64,000 nucleotides of DNA from Thiobacillus thioparus DSM 505 (GTDB lineage Bacteria; Pseudomonadota; Gammaproteobacteria; Burkholderiales; Thiobacillaceae), in assembly GCF_000373385.1 (NCBI RefSeq), contig NZ_KB891333.1:96823-160822 (forward strand). The letters are read 5' to 3'. The position numbers and the translations under genes were made by a program. Under the pieces are notes generated by a model. The model saw only the letters and a list, made by a program, of their open reading frames with translations. It made no database searches and was not told the DNA's origin. Positions 8,483 through 15,323 of this stretch are shown here, in pieces. Numbering within the stretch: position 1 is the first letter of the stretch; each line of letters begins with the position of its first letter.

Positions 8483-9319
8483 CTATTTTCTGAAAACTGA
8501 TGATTTGAGCGGCAGGCCATTGCTGAGATACGAGTGGAAGTACTCCAGGTTGTTGTACTCCTCCCCGCCAATTTCCATGGGTACCGCACGCACCAGTTGA
8601 TTACATGCCGAGTAGCGTCGCTGCAGCGTAAACAAAGCGTAATCGCCCCCACGGAAGGCCGGCCAGTGCGTAGCCTGGCCCGGCAACATCGAGAGATACT
8701 CGGTACGCAGGATTTCGCCGACGTGGTCTACATGGCAGCTTGCGCAGGAAAAATTGAGCTGTCCGCGACGCTGATAGAAGAAGCGGCGGCCGGACTCGAA
8801 GGCTGCCAGGGCGCCGCTGCCCTTCACCTTGATGTTCATGAGCATGCCATCCGACAAGGTCCTGGCGTAAGCGGTAAGCAGGCCCATGGTATTCATGTCA
8901 GCTTGCTTGTAGGGCGCTTCGCCATTATTTGCTCGGCACTGGTTGAGCGCCATTTCGAAGGTGACCACTTTTTTCATGGCCTCATCGTAGTAAGGGTAAT
9001 TGCCGGCTACGTTCCTGCCACCTCCGGGAAAGCAATCGGCATAACGCTTGCCGTTGTTGAACGGGGTCTCCCACAACTGGCGCCCCTTGTCGATCTCGGA
9101 CTCGAACGGCGGGAACGCCATCATGTTTTCATATTGCGCCTTGGCATCCGGGCTGAAGGCCAGCGCACCATACACATAGTCTTCGAACTTGATATCGGGG
9201 TATTTTTGCTGCACCGCCTGTACGCGGTTCAATCGCTCCTGTTCCGGAGAGAGGGACAGCGCATCGGCACTGAAAGCCAGCATGCCCAGGCAAGTCAGCA
9301 TCCATGTTGTTTGTTTCAT
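8483..9319 (-). CDS. SoxA-like monoheme cytochrome c
   Basis: The protein has 278 residues with a signal peptide (cleavage after ADA). It matches SoxA, the catalytic subunit of the SoxAX cytochrome. The single heme site is CASCH (C192-H196). C239 in QRRYSACN is at the place of the SoxA heme-ligand cysteine that can carry a persulfide. C96 and C128 could form the disulfide seen in monoheme SoxA. EEYNNLEYFHSYLSNGLP is the family's C-terminal signature. No soxYZ or soxB lies in this window, so classical Sox thiosulfate oxidation is not implied. It follows the soxX-like gene and probably forms a SoxXA-like pair. Confidence 0.88.
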   Translation of the reverse strand: MKQTTWMLTCLGMLAFSADALSLSPEQERLNRVQAVQQKYPDIKFEDYVYGALAFSPDAKAQYENMMAFPPFESEIDKGRQLWETPFNNGKRYADCFPGGGRNVAGNYPYYDEAMKKVVTFEMALNQCRANNGEAPYKQADMNTMGLLTAYARTLSDGMLMNIKVKGSGALAAFESGRRFFYQRRGQLNFSCASCHVDHVGEILRTEYLSMLPGQATHWPAFRGGDYALFTLQRRYSACNQLVRAVPMEIGGEEYNNLEYFHSYLSNGLPLKSSVFRK

Positions 9320-9358
9320 GTTTCTTTTCTCTTTCTAAATCACATGACAGCCGGGCAT

Positions 9359-9733
9359 TCACAGCCCGTAGACGTAATCCACGACTTTGTTGATCTCCGT
9401 GTCGGTCAGAATCCCGTTCTTGCCGAATGGCGGCATCGCCGTGTCGGGATTGGCTCGCGTAGCATCCCAGATCTGTCCATACAGCTTTCTTCGATCGGGG
9501 AAACGCGCCGCCATGCCGATCAGCGGCGGAGCGATGTTGGTGTTGGTCACCGTTTTGGGCTCACCGGGCATGGCATGGCATGCCAGACAATTTCCCTTGC
9601 GGTTATCGAAGGCCAGTTCCTGTCCGGTCGGTTCCGGCTTGGGCGCTTCCGCTGCCCGTGCCGAGGAAATGAATGTGGCAGCGAGCAGAAGACCCAAGCT
9701 GACTGCGGTGACGATTGCAAGTGGTTTCCCCAT
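9359..9733 (-). CDS. SoxX-like cytochrome c
   Basis: The protein has 124 residues from the ATG at 9733, which has AGGG eight bases upstream and gives a compact signal peptide ending ARA. An in-frame ATG at 9766 would add 11 residues. The heme site is CLACH (C49-H53) after DNRKGNC, and M100 in AMPPFGKNGILT is the likely axial ligand, as in SoxX. SoxX is the small electron-transfer subunit of SoxAX. It lies 40 bases before the soxA-like gene. In this operon it may take electrons from the TcDH-like copper enzyme (inference). Confidence 0.88.
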   Translation of the reverse strand: MGKPLAIVTAVSLGLLLAATFISSARAAEAPKPEPTGQELAFDNRKGNCLACHAMPGEPKTVTNTNIAPPLIGMAARFPDRRKLYGQIWDATRANPDTAMPPFGKNGILTDTEINKVVDYVYGL

Positions 9734-9788
9734 CTGTCTTACCCTGTCGGTTTTAATTAACGCCATAAAATTACAAACACCTTTGTTC

Positions 9789-10565
9789 TCACCCTTCGTA
9801 CAGCGTGAGAACAAACTGGAACGGATCCTCTCGAGGCGTAGCGCCCTCGCCCGCAAAATGCGGCTGCCGCATGGTGCCGAGCTTTTCTCCGCTTTCGCTC
9901 AAGACATGCATATCGCAAGGGCCGGGCTTCAAATCAGGGCAGGTAGTCGTGGCATCGGTTGCCACCCCGTTGACGTCGGCATGACTGAAATCGGCCTCAT
10001 GCAAATTTGCGCCAATAAAATTTACATTGGTCAGGTCCGCAAACAGGAAGCGGGATTCGTACAAATCGGTGCGGCTCAGATTCGCGCCCGTCAGGATGGC
10101 CCCTTCCATATTGGAATATTCCAGCTTGGCCCCGGAAAAATCGGCACGTGCCAGATTGGCCATGTTTAGATTGGCCCGGCTCGATACCGCCCGCGTCAGG
10201 TTGACGCCGCCCATATCCGCAGCACTCAAGTTGGCCCCGCCGATAACCGCGCCACTCAGGTTAGCCCCGGTCAGTTTGGCTTGATAGAGCGTGGCACCCG
10301 TCAGATAGGCGCCGGCAAGATTGGCCCGGGACAGATCAGCCTGGGACAGATCAGCCCCCATGAGATTGAGGCCGGACAGATCAACCCCGGACAGGTCGCA
10401 TTTCACGCAGGCATTGGTCGCAAGCAATCGGTCGCGGCTGTCCCTGTGCGGGACCGTCGTTTGAGCGGTCGCCGCATGCGCCATCGCCGCGGTCGCCGCC
10501 AGGAATGCCAAGCCTGCGATCTGGCCGGCCCGAGAGAACCAATACCTGGGTTGTGCCATCTGCAT
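9789..10565 (-). CDS. Exported pentapeptide-repeat protein
   Basis: The protein has 258 residues with a signal peptide (cleavage near AHAATA). From about residue 58 to 200 it is a run of A(D/N)LSx pentapeptides (LSGVDLSGLNLMGADLS, ANLSGAVIGGANLSAADM), which fold as a right-handed quadrilateral helix. A CVKC motif about residue 53 starts the repeat block, and two more cysteines occur late (TTCPDLKPGPCDM); these may form disulfides or bind metal. The ATG has AGGAG at good spacing. Periplasmic pentapeptide proteins usually have structural or unknown roles. Its place between metal-handling and cytochrome genes suggests a scaffold. Confidence 0.85.
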   Translation of the reverse strand: MQMAQPRYWFSRAGQIAGLAFLAATAAMAHAATAQTTVPHRDSRDRLLATNACVKCDLSGVDLSGLNLMGADLSQADLSRANLAGAYLTGATLYQAKLTGANLSGAVIGGANLSAADMGGVNLTRAVSSRANLNMANLARADFSGAKLEYSNMEGAILTGANLSRTDLYESRFLFADLTNVNFIGANLHEADFSHADVNGVATDATTTCPDLKPGPCDMHVLSESGEKLGTMRQPHFAGEGATPREDPFQFVLTLYEG

Positions 10566-10663
10566 GTCTGCTCTCCTCTCCCGCTAACCGCCGATACCTG
10601 TCTGCACCGGAAAGCACAGCTCATCATGCAGTCGCAGATACATCATGATTCCAGGTTCGCGGC

Positions 10664-11131
10664 TCAATGCTTTCCCGCGTGATCCGCCTTCAAGTCGCCC
10701 AGCAGATAGCGAACCTGCAAAGGTTTTTGTCCCTTCATCGTCACGGTCAGGACGATCTTGGTACCGGCAGCAGGCCTGATCCGGGAATCCTTTCCTGCCA
10801 GTTCGTTGGTGCCGGCCGGATTCAATTTCACCGTCATGGTTTGCGTGCCCGCGATGAAATGCAGGCTGGCGTTCGCACCCTGGGTCGATTGGGGCGCATC
10901 ACCATGGTCGGTGACCCATACCTGGACCTCGCCATCCTTCACCACCAATTCGAAGTGATACATCTCCGCCATGCGCAGCAAACCGCCGTGGTCGCCCTTG
11001 ATGGTGGCCAGATATTCGTTACTGTGGGCCAGCGCCGCAGTCGGCAGGCCCAACGCAGACAGCAGACCCAGGCAGGCAATCCAGCGCATTGCCGAGGCGA
11101 ATGTATTCGCGATCGTTTTTTGAATATTCAT
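10664..11131 (-). CDS. Periplasmic HGG-type metal-handling protein
   Basis: The protein has 155 residues from the ATG at 11131, preceded by GGAAG. The signal peptide ends ALA before HSNEY. The mature part has GDHGGLLRMAEMYHFELVVKD followed by VWVTDHGDAP. This resembles the small beta domain found at the N-terminus of CusB/CzcB-type adaptors and in stand-alone proteins near heavy-metal pumps. Its histidines are candidate copper ligands, and the C-terminus (KADHAGKH) holds two more. A copper-delivery role to the neighbouring TcDH-like enzyme is plausible but not proven. Confidence 0.6.
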   Translation of the reverse strand: MNIQKTIANTFASAMRWIACLGLLSALGLPTAALAHSNEYLATIKGDHGGLLRMAEMYHFELVVKDGEVQVWVTDHGDAPQSTQGANASLHFIAGTQTMTVKLNPAGTNELAGKDSRIRPAAGTKIVLTVTMKGQKPLQVRYLLGDLKADHAGKH

Positions 11132-11215
11132 GGTCGTCTTCCAGTTCTTTAATAATCTTTCCATCGGATATCCCGTCGGCGGCGATGCCGCCGACGGAAA
11201 TAACGAAACGTTCCG

Positions 11216-12682
11216 TTACACCGAGGTACTACGCGAGAACTTCATGCCTTCCCAGCTTTCCGGCACCACGACGTGGTCGTGCATGCCGCCGGGAACGGCG
11301 ATACGGGCTTCGATCTTGTCGGTCTCGACGTTCAGGATCACCAAGCCGGACTGTCCGCCCTGGTTGCCGCTGTACACCGTGGTCATGTACTTGCCGTCAA
11401 CGGAGCAGTCGCAGGTATGGGGATCCGGGCCGGTATCCCACTTGGCGGTCACCTTCCAGGTTTTGGTATCCACCTTGCAGATGTAGCCATTGTTCGGCTT
11501 GCGCGCCCACATGGTGAAGTAGGCAAAACGCGAATCCGGCACGTTGCCCATGTGCAGCGGCAGGTATTTGTCGCCGAATCCCTCAACGAAGGCTTCCTTC
11601 TTCCATTTGAGCGGATTCTCATCGGTCGCACGGTAGATCGCGATGTTGTTCTGCAGCACGTTGTTGCATGCGCAGAAATACTCGCCGCTCGTAATGAAGC
11701 CAGCCTCATGCAAAGGCGTAAGCACCGACGGCACGGAGAAGGTCCAGGTGAACCCCTGTTGCCTGGTCAGCGGGAAATTGTCAGGCGCGCCCTTGGCGGT
11801 GGAAAGCAGCGCAACCACTTCCCAGGTACGCGTATCGACGATCGCGCAGCAACCGAGGCGGCGAATCAGGATCGCACCAAACGGCAGGGTTGGGTGCCAG
11901 GTAAAGGCATCCACGAATACCGCGGTCGGGTCGGCCGGCATCAACTCTTCGCCCAGCATCGCCTCATGGGTCGTCTTCATGCCCTTGCGGCCCACGTAGT
12001 CGAACTTGCCGGTGGTGGCATCGGGGAAGACATGGCTGATGTGAAGCTGCCGCTTGACGGGGTCGTAATCGGCACGGAAAGCCTTGACGATTTTCGGGTT
12101 GTCATCGATGGTGGTGATCAGCACCATGTCCTTCTGGCCATCTGCAAACGCGACATACTTGTTGGCGTTTTCGCCCACGCCGATGGACACGTGCACACCC
12201 AGCGACATACCCGTGGTCACGCCGATGTCATTGACCACTTCGATGTGGTTTTGCTTGCCGCTACCGTCATAGCGCATCTTGAACATCTTGAAATCGCCCC
12301 GATCACGCCATTCGGGGGAGTTCTCGTTGACATAAGGCGTCCCGGGCGGCTGCATGGTCTGGTAGAAATCGAACCCCTTGTAGGGATCGGCCGAAGGCAT
12401 GGCAGCGATGTGGTGCGGGATGGGCATGTTGACGCCAGCCAGGCCGTAGTTGTACCAGGCCAGGGTTTCCGGCACGGCAAGGTCGAGCGCCTGCACGTAA
12501 CCGCCGTACTTGCTCGGCAGCAGCACAACGTTGCGATCGAATTTCTTGAAGAAATCAGCCTGCGCTTCGTTGAGCGGATCGTGGCGAGCTGCCATGGCGC
12601 TTCCCGAACCCAAAACACCCGCTGCCCCGGCCATGCCGGCAGCGAGCGAACCCTGTATGAACTGCCTTCTGGAAATACTCAT
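11216..12682 (-). CDS. Tat-exported beta-propeller copper enzyme, thiocyanate dehydrogenase-like
   Basis: The protein has 488 residues. A twin-arginine signal (SRRQFIQ, residues 4-10) implies export of a folded protein carrying its cofactor. The mature part looks like the seven-bladed propeller shared by nitrous oxide reductase and thiocyanate dehydrogenase (TcDH). KYGGYVQALDL, PHHIAAMPSADPYKGFDF, a WHP turn and the ending GGMHDHVVVP...SRSTSV resemble TcDH as I remember it. K58, H91, H164, E240, D258, H325, H377, H422 and H468 fall at spacings like the recalled TcDH tri-copper site. No NosZ-type CuA domain is present. TcDH oxidises SCN- to cyanate and sulfur. The substrate here may differ. 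The AAGGAG site is good. Confidence 0.72.
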   Translation of the reverse strand: MSISRRQFIQGSLAAGMAGAAGVLGSGSAMAARHDPLNEAQADFFKKFDRNVVLLPSKYGGYVQALDLAVPETLAWYNYGLAGVNMPIPHHIAAMPSADPYKGFDFYQTMQPPGTPYVNENSPEWRDRGDFKMFKMRYDGSGKQNHIEVVNDIGVTTGMSLGVHVSIGVGENANKYVAFADGQKDMVLITTIDDNPKIVKAFRADYDPVKRQLHISHVFPDATTGKFDYVGRKGMKTTHEAMLGEELMPADPTAVFVDAFTWHPTLPFGAILIRRLGCCAIVDTRTWEVVALLSTAKGAPDNFPLTRQQGFTWTFSVPSVLTPLHEAGFITSGEYFCACNNVLQNNIAIYRATDENPLKWKKEAFVEGFGDKYLPLHMGNVPDSRFAYFTMWARKPNNGYICKVDTKTWKVTAKWDTGPDPHTCDCSVDGKYMTTVYSGNQGGQSGLVILNVETDKIEARIAVPGGMHDHVVVPESWEGMKFSRSTSV

Positions 12683-12733
12683 TAATTTAACTCCTTGCGT
12701 TGTATAGCTTTATGCAGACGCCCTAGCGTCGAT

Positions 12734-13387
12734 TCAGATGTCGCCTTTCTTCCAGTCCTGCGGACCGACGAAGACCTTTTCGATCGTGCCGTCGGCAGAC
12801 AACAGGAAGCTGGTCGGCAGGCCGCGAATCCCCAGGCGCGTAGAAACGCCTTTAGGGCTCAGCACGTCGTTGGGCGCCACATACATATCCCGCTTCAAGT
12901 TATGCTCCTTCTTGATGAGGCGCATGGTTGCCGCTGTGGAAGGAATCGCTTGCGTCGGACCGCCCATCAGGTGCGTACCCATCGTGTCCGCATTGACAAA
13001 AACGACATTCGTTCCACGGCCGTATTTGTCCACGAACTCCTCGGTCTTTTTCAGTTGAGCAACCGAAACCGGTACCGCGGAGATGAAAAACACCACCAGC
13101 GTACGTTTGCCCGCCACCAAGCTGCCGAGATCGGCTTTTTTCGCTTGCGAGTCGTAAATCTCGATGTCGGTCGGCATTTTTGTGCCTACCGCCATCGGTT
13201 GGATGAACACTTCGCCCCCCACCTGCTCGGCAGACGGAAAGGTGCCATCCTTGCCATCCGCCAACACCGCGCTAACGGGTATTGCAAGCAGCCCCAACGC
13301 GAAAAGAGCTGGCCCCGCCGTGCAAAGTGCAGAAACGACGCGTCGCTTCTCCAGCCCACCTGATACCGTTGTTGCCTTAGATTTCAT
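12734..13387 (-). CDS. TlpA-like thioredoxin-fold protein lacking the CxxC active site
   Basis: The protein has 217 residues with an N-terminal hydrophobic export signal (about residues 15-43). The thioredoxin/AhpC-TSA fold is visible: a VVFFISAVPVSVAQLKKTEEF strand-turn-helix, NVVFVNAD, and the cis-proline loop RGLPTSFLLSADGTI (P191). Where TlpA or ResA proteins have WCxxC, this one has S103-A-V-P106. Its only cysteine (C22) is in the signal, so it cannot do disulfide exchange. Copper chaperoning or a structural role is more likely. It is the first gene after the sigma-54 promoter at 13545, with an AGGAG ribosome site and a leader of about 146 bases. Confidence 0.82.
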   Translation of the reverse strand: MKSKATTVSGGLEKRRVVSALCTAGPALFALGLLAIPVSAVLADGKDGTFPSAEQVGGEVFIQPMAVGTKMPTDIEIYDSQAKKADLGSLVAGKRTLVVFFISAVPVSVAQLKKTEEFVDKYGRGTNVVFVNADTMGTHLMGGPTQAIPSTAATMRLIKKEHNLKRDMYVAPNDVLSPKGVSTRLGIRGLPTSFLLSADGTIEKVFVGPQDWKKGDI

Positions 13388-13544
13388 CTGTAAATTCTCC
13401 TGTTGTTAAACCCTGTCGCACGACCGACCCGAAATCAGAACCGGATGCCACACAACCGAACCGCCATCCAGAAACCCGGCGGCCAAACCGCTCTCCAGAA
13501 AGCCTGTCCAACAAAGCTGCGACACCTTGTCGCGGTTGGTCTGG

Positions 13545-13561
13545 AGCACTTACCATGCCAA
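13545..13561 (-). promoter_or_regulatory. Sigma-54 (-24/-12) promoter of the TcDH-like operon
   Basis: On the minus strand the sequence is TTGGCATGGTAAGTGCT. It matches 12 of 14 defined positions of the sigma-54 consensus YTGGCACGRNNNTTGCW, with both the GG and the GC invariant pairs at correct spacing. Transcription should start near 13533. Confidence 0.8.
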
Positions 13562-13622
13562 TTTAATTTACTGTTTATTTTCAATGGATTGAACGCACTC
13601 CCCCTCGCTCTGTTTCAACGAA

Positions 13623-13639
13623 TGTTTCACGTTGAAATA
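13623..13639 (-). promoter_or_regulatory. Upstream activator repeat of the TcDH-like operon
   Basis: TGTTTC-ACGTT-GAAATA is an inverted repeat that starts 62 bases beyond the upstream end of the sigma-54 promoter, about -90 to -106. The same pattern, YGTTTC-N5-GRAAYR, occurs before sodC and the RND operon. A further TGTTTC half-site lies at 13611-13616. It is the probable binding site of the sigma-54 regulator encoded at 15324-16718. Confidence 0.65.
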
Positions 13640-13676
13640 CTCTGTCTGGCCTGCGGAAGCCCCCCATCACCCACGC

Positions 13677-13707
13677 AAAAAAAAGCCGGTAGCGCATGGC
13701 TACCGGC
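13677..13707 (-). terminator. Rho-independent terminator after sodC
   Basis: The 9-base perfect stem GCCGGTAGC / GCTACCGGC has a 5-base loop and is followed, on the minus strand, by eight T residues. It lies downstream of sodC and upstream of the promoter of the next operon, so the two are separate transcripts. Confidence 0.9.
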
Positions 13708-13940
13708 AGAGGAGGAGGAGATTGAGCGATTAGATGAGGTCGGCCTTGGATCCACGGCTGAATCAGCCAATGAATAAGGGCAGCGAGTCCGGAATCAGCA
13801 CATCGTCAGTCTCTCTCTGGCGATTGTTGCAGGCTGAAAGCCGCCCTGAGTGAATTGCGCTGTTATTGGAATAGGTTGAATCGATCGCGGCCGGCCCCAC
13901 AGACCGGAACAGGCGAAACGCTCACGAAGCGGGATGACGC

Positions 13941-14552
13941 TTACATGCGCATGTCGTTGTCCTGCTCGATGACGCCGCAGGCCACGCGCGCACCGGAATT
14001 ACCCGCCGGATCGGAAAAATCGTCTTCATTGGCGTGAATGACGATGGCGCGGTTGACAATGGAATTGAGGCCAATCAATGCCAGACTCACACCCGGTACA
14101 TCCACGCTAACGTTGGCAACGCCATTCCGATCCACTTCAATATTGCCGAGGTCGCCCAGATGATGTGCGCCGGAGGGAGCGCCATGAGGCCCGCCAGAAG
14201 GCGCGAAATGACCGCCTGCACTCATTCCATCCGGCGAATCACAATTGCCGTTCACATGGATATGAAAACCGTGCTTACCCGGTGTCAAGCCTGTCACGCG
14301 TCCTTTGATCAGCACGTTACTGTTGTCATGCTGAACCAGATGCAGCGTACCGTGCGCTTGACTGCCGGAAATGGCCACCAGTTCTGCCGTCGCATTCGAG
14401 CCCCCATGATTGTGATCCATGGGAGACGCTCCATCATGGCCATGGTGGGAATGCTCTGCCGCACCGGCCTGTCCCATTGCTCCAAGCAGCACAGCAACGG
14501 CGATCCGCCTCATATATCGGGTTTCAGGCATCCCGTTCCACCTGCACTTCAT
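13941..14552 (-). CDS. sodC: Periplasmic Cu/Zn superoxide dismutase
   Basis: The protein has 203 residues. It starts at the ATG at 14552 behind AAGGAG, with a signal ending AGAAEH. It dismutates superoxide in the periplasm. The copper ligands H97, H99 (GFHIHVNGNC), H115 (GGHFAPSG) and H173 (VIHANEDD), the zinc ligands near H123, H131 and D134 (HHLGDLGN), and the disulfide pair C104/C192 are present. A histidine-rich N-terminal extension (HSHHGHD, MDHNHGG) could gather copper. It has its own sigma-54 promoter and activator repeat, so it is tied to the neighbouring copper-enzyme locus. Confidence 0.95.
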   Translation of the reverse strand: MKCRWNGMPETRYMRRIAVAVLLGAMGQAGAAEHSHHGHDGASPMDHNHGGSNATAELVAISGSQAHGTLHLVQHDNSNVLIKGRVTGLTPGKHGFHIHVNGNCDSPDGMSAGGHFAPSGGPHGAPSGAHHLGDLGNIEVDRNGVANVSVDVPGVSLALIGLNSIVNRAIVIHANEDDFSDPAGNSGARVACGVIEQDNDMRM

Positions 14553-14617
14553 CAAATACTCCTTGTCATTGGGTTGAGTGTATCCAGGACCTCTGTCCAT
14601 GGCCTGCGGGAAGCGCA

Positions 14618-14634
14618 GGCAATTTTCGTTCCCA
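14618..14634 (-). promoter_or_regulatory. Sigma-54 promoter of sodC
   Basis: On the minus strand the sequence is TGGGAACGAAAATTGCC. It matches 11 of 14 defined consensus positions with the GG and GC pairs correctly spaced. It is the weakest of the four in this locus, but its position relative to the activator repeat at 14684 supports it. Confidence 0.6.
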
Positions 14635-14683
14635 TCCGCAGCAAGCTTGCTGGGCATAGATTTGAACGGTGTGTCCGGCGGGT

Positions 14684-14700
14684 CGTTTCATTTTGGAACG
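14684..14700 (-). promoter_or_regulatory. Upstream activator repeat of sodC
   Basis: CGTTTC-ATTTT-GGAACG has near-perfect dyad symmetry. It begins 50 bases beyond the sigma-54 promoter; the two sister sites begin at 62, about one helical turn further out. It shares the pattern YGTTTC-N5-GRAAYR. Confidence 0.65.
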
Positions 14701-14714
14701 AACCCGCCCTGCCA

Positions 14715-15236
14715 TCAGAACCCGCCACTGGCCAGGCTATCCAGAATGGCACGCAAGTCATCGTCGAACTGCTTGAGCGTTGCCCGGCCTTCGTCCGTCA
14801 AGTTCTTGTCGCTGGCGAGCAGGCTCAAAATATGGGCCGGACGCTGCATCATGACCGTGGTCTTGCCGTCATGCTCGATGAGCGCCAACCGGCAGGGCGC
14901 AAACATCTCGAAGTTGGGCACATGATGGGTGACCGTGTAGGCCTTGGTCAGATTGCAGAACTCGATGAGCTGGAGCGGTGGCGCATCGATCCCGCGCCCC
15001 TGCAGGCCTTCCTGCACATTGAGCACGTTGATGATGGCGTAATTCCTGGCTTCGAGTTGCGAGAGCAGCATATCGCGCACGGTCGCGATTTTGTCTGCCA
15101 CGGTAACTTCGAACTTGAGTTCGGTTGCCGCCACATGAGGTTCATCGGCCATGGCCGATGTCGCTGGCAAGATCGTCAGCAAACCCAGTAAAAATAGCAT
15201 GCGGCTGTTGCGTTTAATACGGGGAAAAATCTTCAT
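14715..15236 (-). CDS. Exported DUF302 family protein
   Basis: The protein has 173 residues from the ATG at 15236, behind AGGAGAGAGGGTG. The signal peptide ends SAMA. DUF302 features are the repeated alpha/beta region VRDMLLSQLEARNYAIINV and a later part, APCRLALIEHDGKTTVMMQRP. C117 (EFCNLT) and C137 (APCRL) are a possible disulfide or ligand pair. The function of DUF302 is unknown; members often accompany redox or metal genes. It has its own sigma-54 promoter and lies directly downstream of the regulator gene, so it is part of the locus regulon. Confidence 0.8.
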   Translation of the reverse strand: MKIFPRIKRNSRMLFLLGLLTILPATSAMADEPHVAATELKFEVTVADKIATVRDMLLSQLEARNYAIINVLNVQEGLQGRGIDAPPLQLIEFCNLTKAYTVTHHVPNFEMFAPCRLALIEHDGKTTVMMQRPAHILSLLASDKNLTDEGRATLKQFDDDLRAILDSLASGGF

Positions 15237-15293
15237 CACCCTCTCTCCTGTTTGTTTCAACCAACAGGCCGTGAATCGGCCCTGCGGAACTTC

Positions 15294-15310
15294 AGCAAAC
15301 AGCATGCCAG
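15294..15310 (-). promoter_or_regulatory. Sigma-54 promoter of the DUF302 gene
   Basis: On the minus strand the sequence is CTGGCATGCTGTTTGCT, matching 12 of 14 defined sigma-54 positions. The start would be near 15282, about 46 bases before the ATG. No full activator repeat is seen upstream inside the regulator gene. Only a TGTTTC half-site occurs, at 15253-15258 in the leader. Confidence 0.7.
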
Positions 15311-15323
15311 ATGATGCGAGACA

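Larger units (their letters stand above)
13388..13940. other. Intergenic control region between sodC and the TcDH-like operon
   Basis: This 553-base stretch holds, on the minus strand, the sodC terminator (13677-13707), an activator inverted repeat (13623-13639), a sigma-54 promoter (13545-13561) and a leader of about 146 bases. I see no convincing gene in it. The A/T-rich part at 13557-13590 lies just upstream of the promoter, where a flexible or IHF-bent region would be expected. Confidence 0.7.

Noticed and set aside
11216..12682. Reading the propeller protein as nitrous oxide reductase
   Set aside because: There is no C-terminal CuA cupredoxin domain, the length is too short, and no nosRDFYL genes are nearby.
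13403..13777. 124-codon + strand frame between the TlpA-like and sodC genes
   Set aside because: It covers the minus-strand promoter, activator repeat and terminator, has no domain and no ribosome site.
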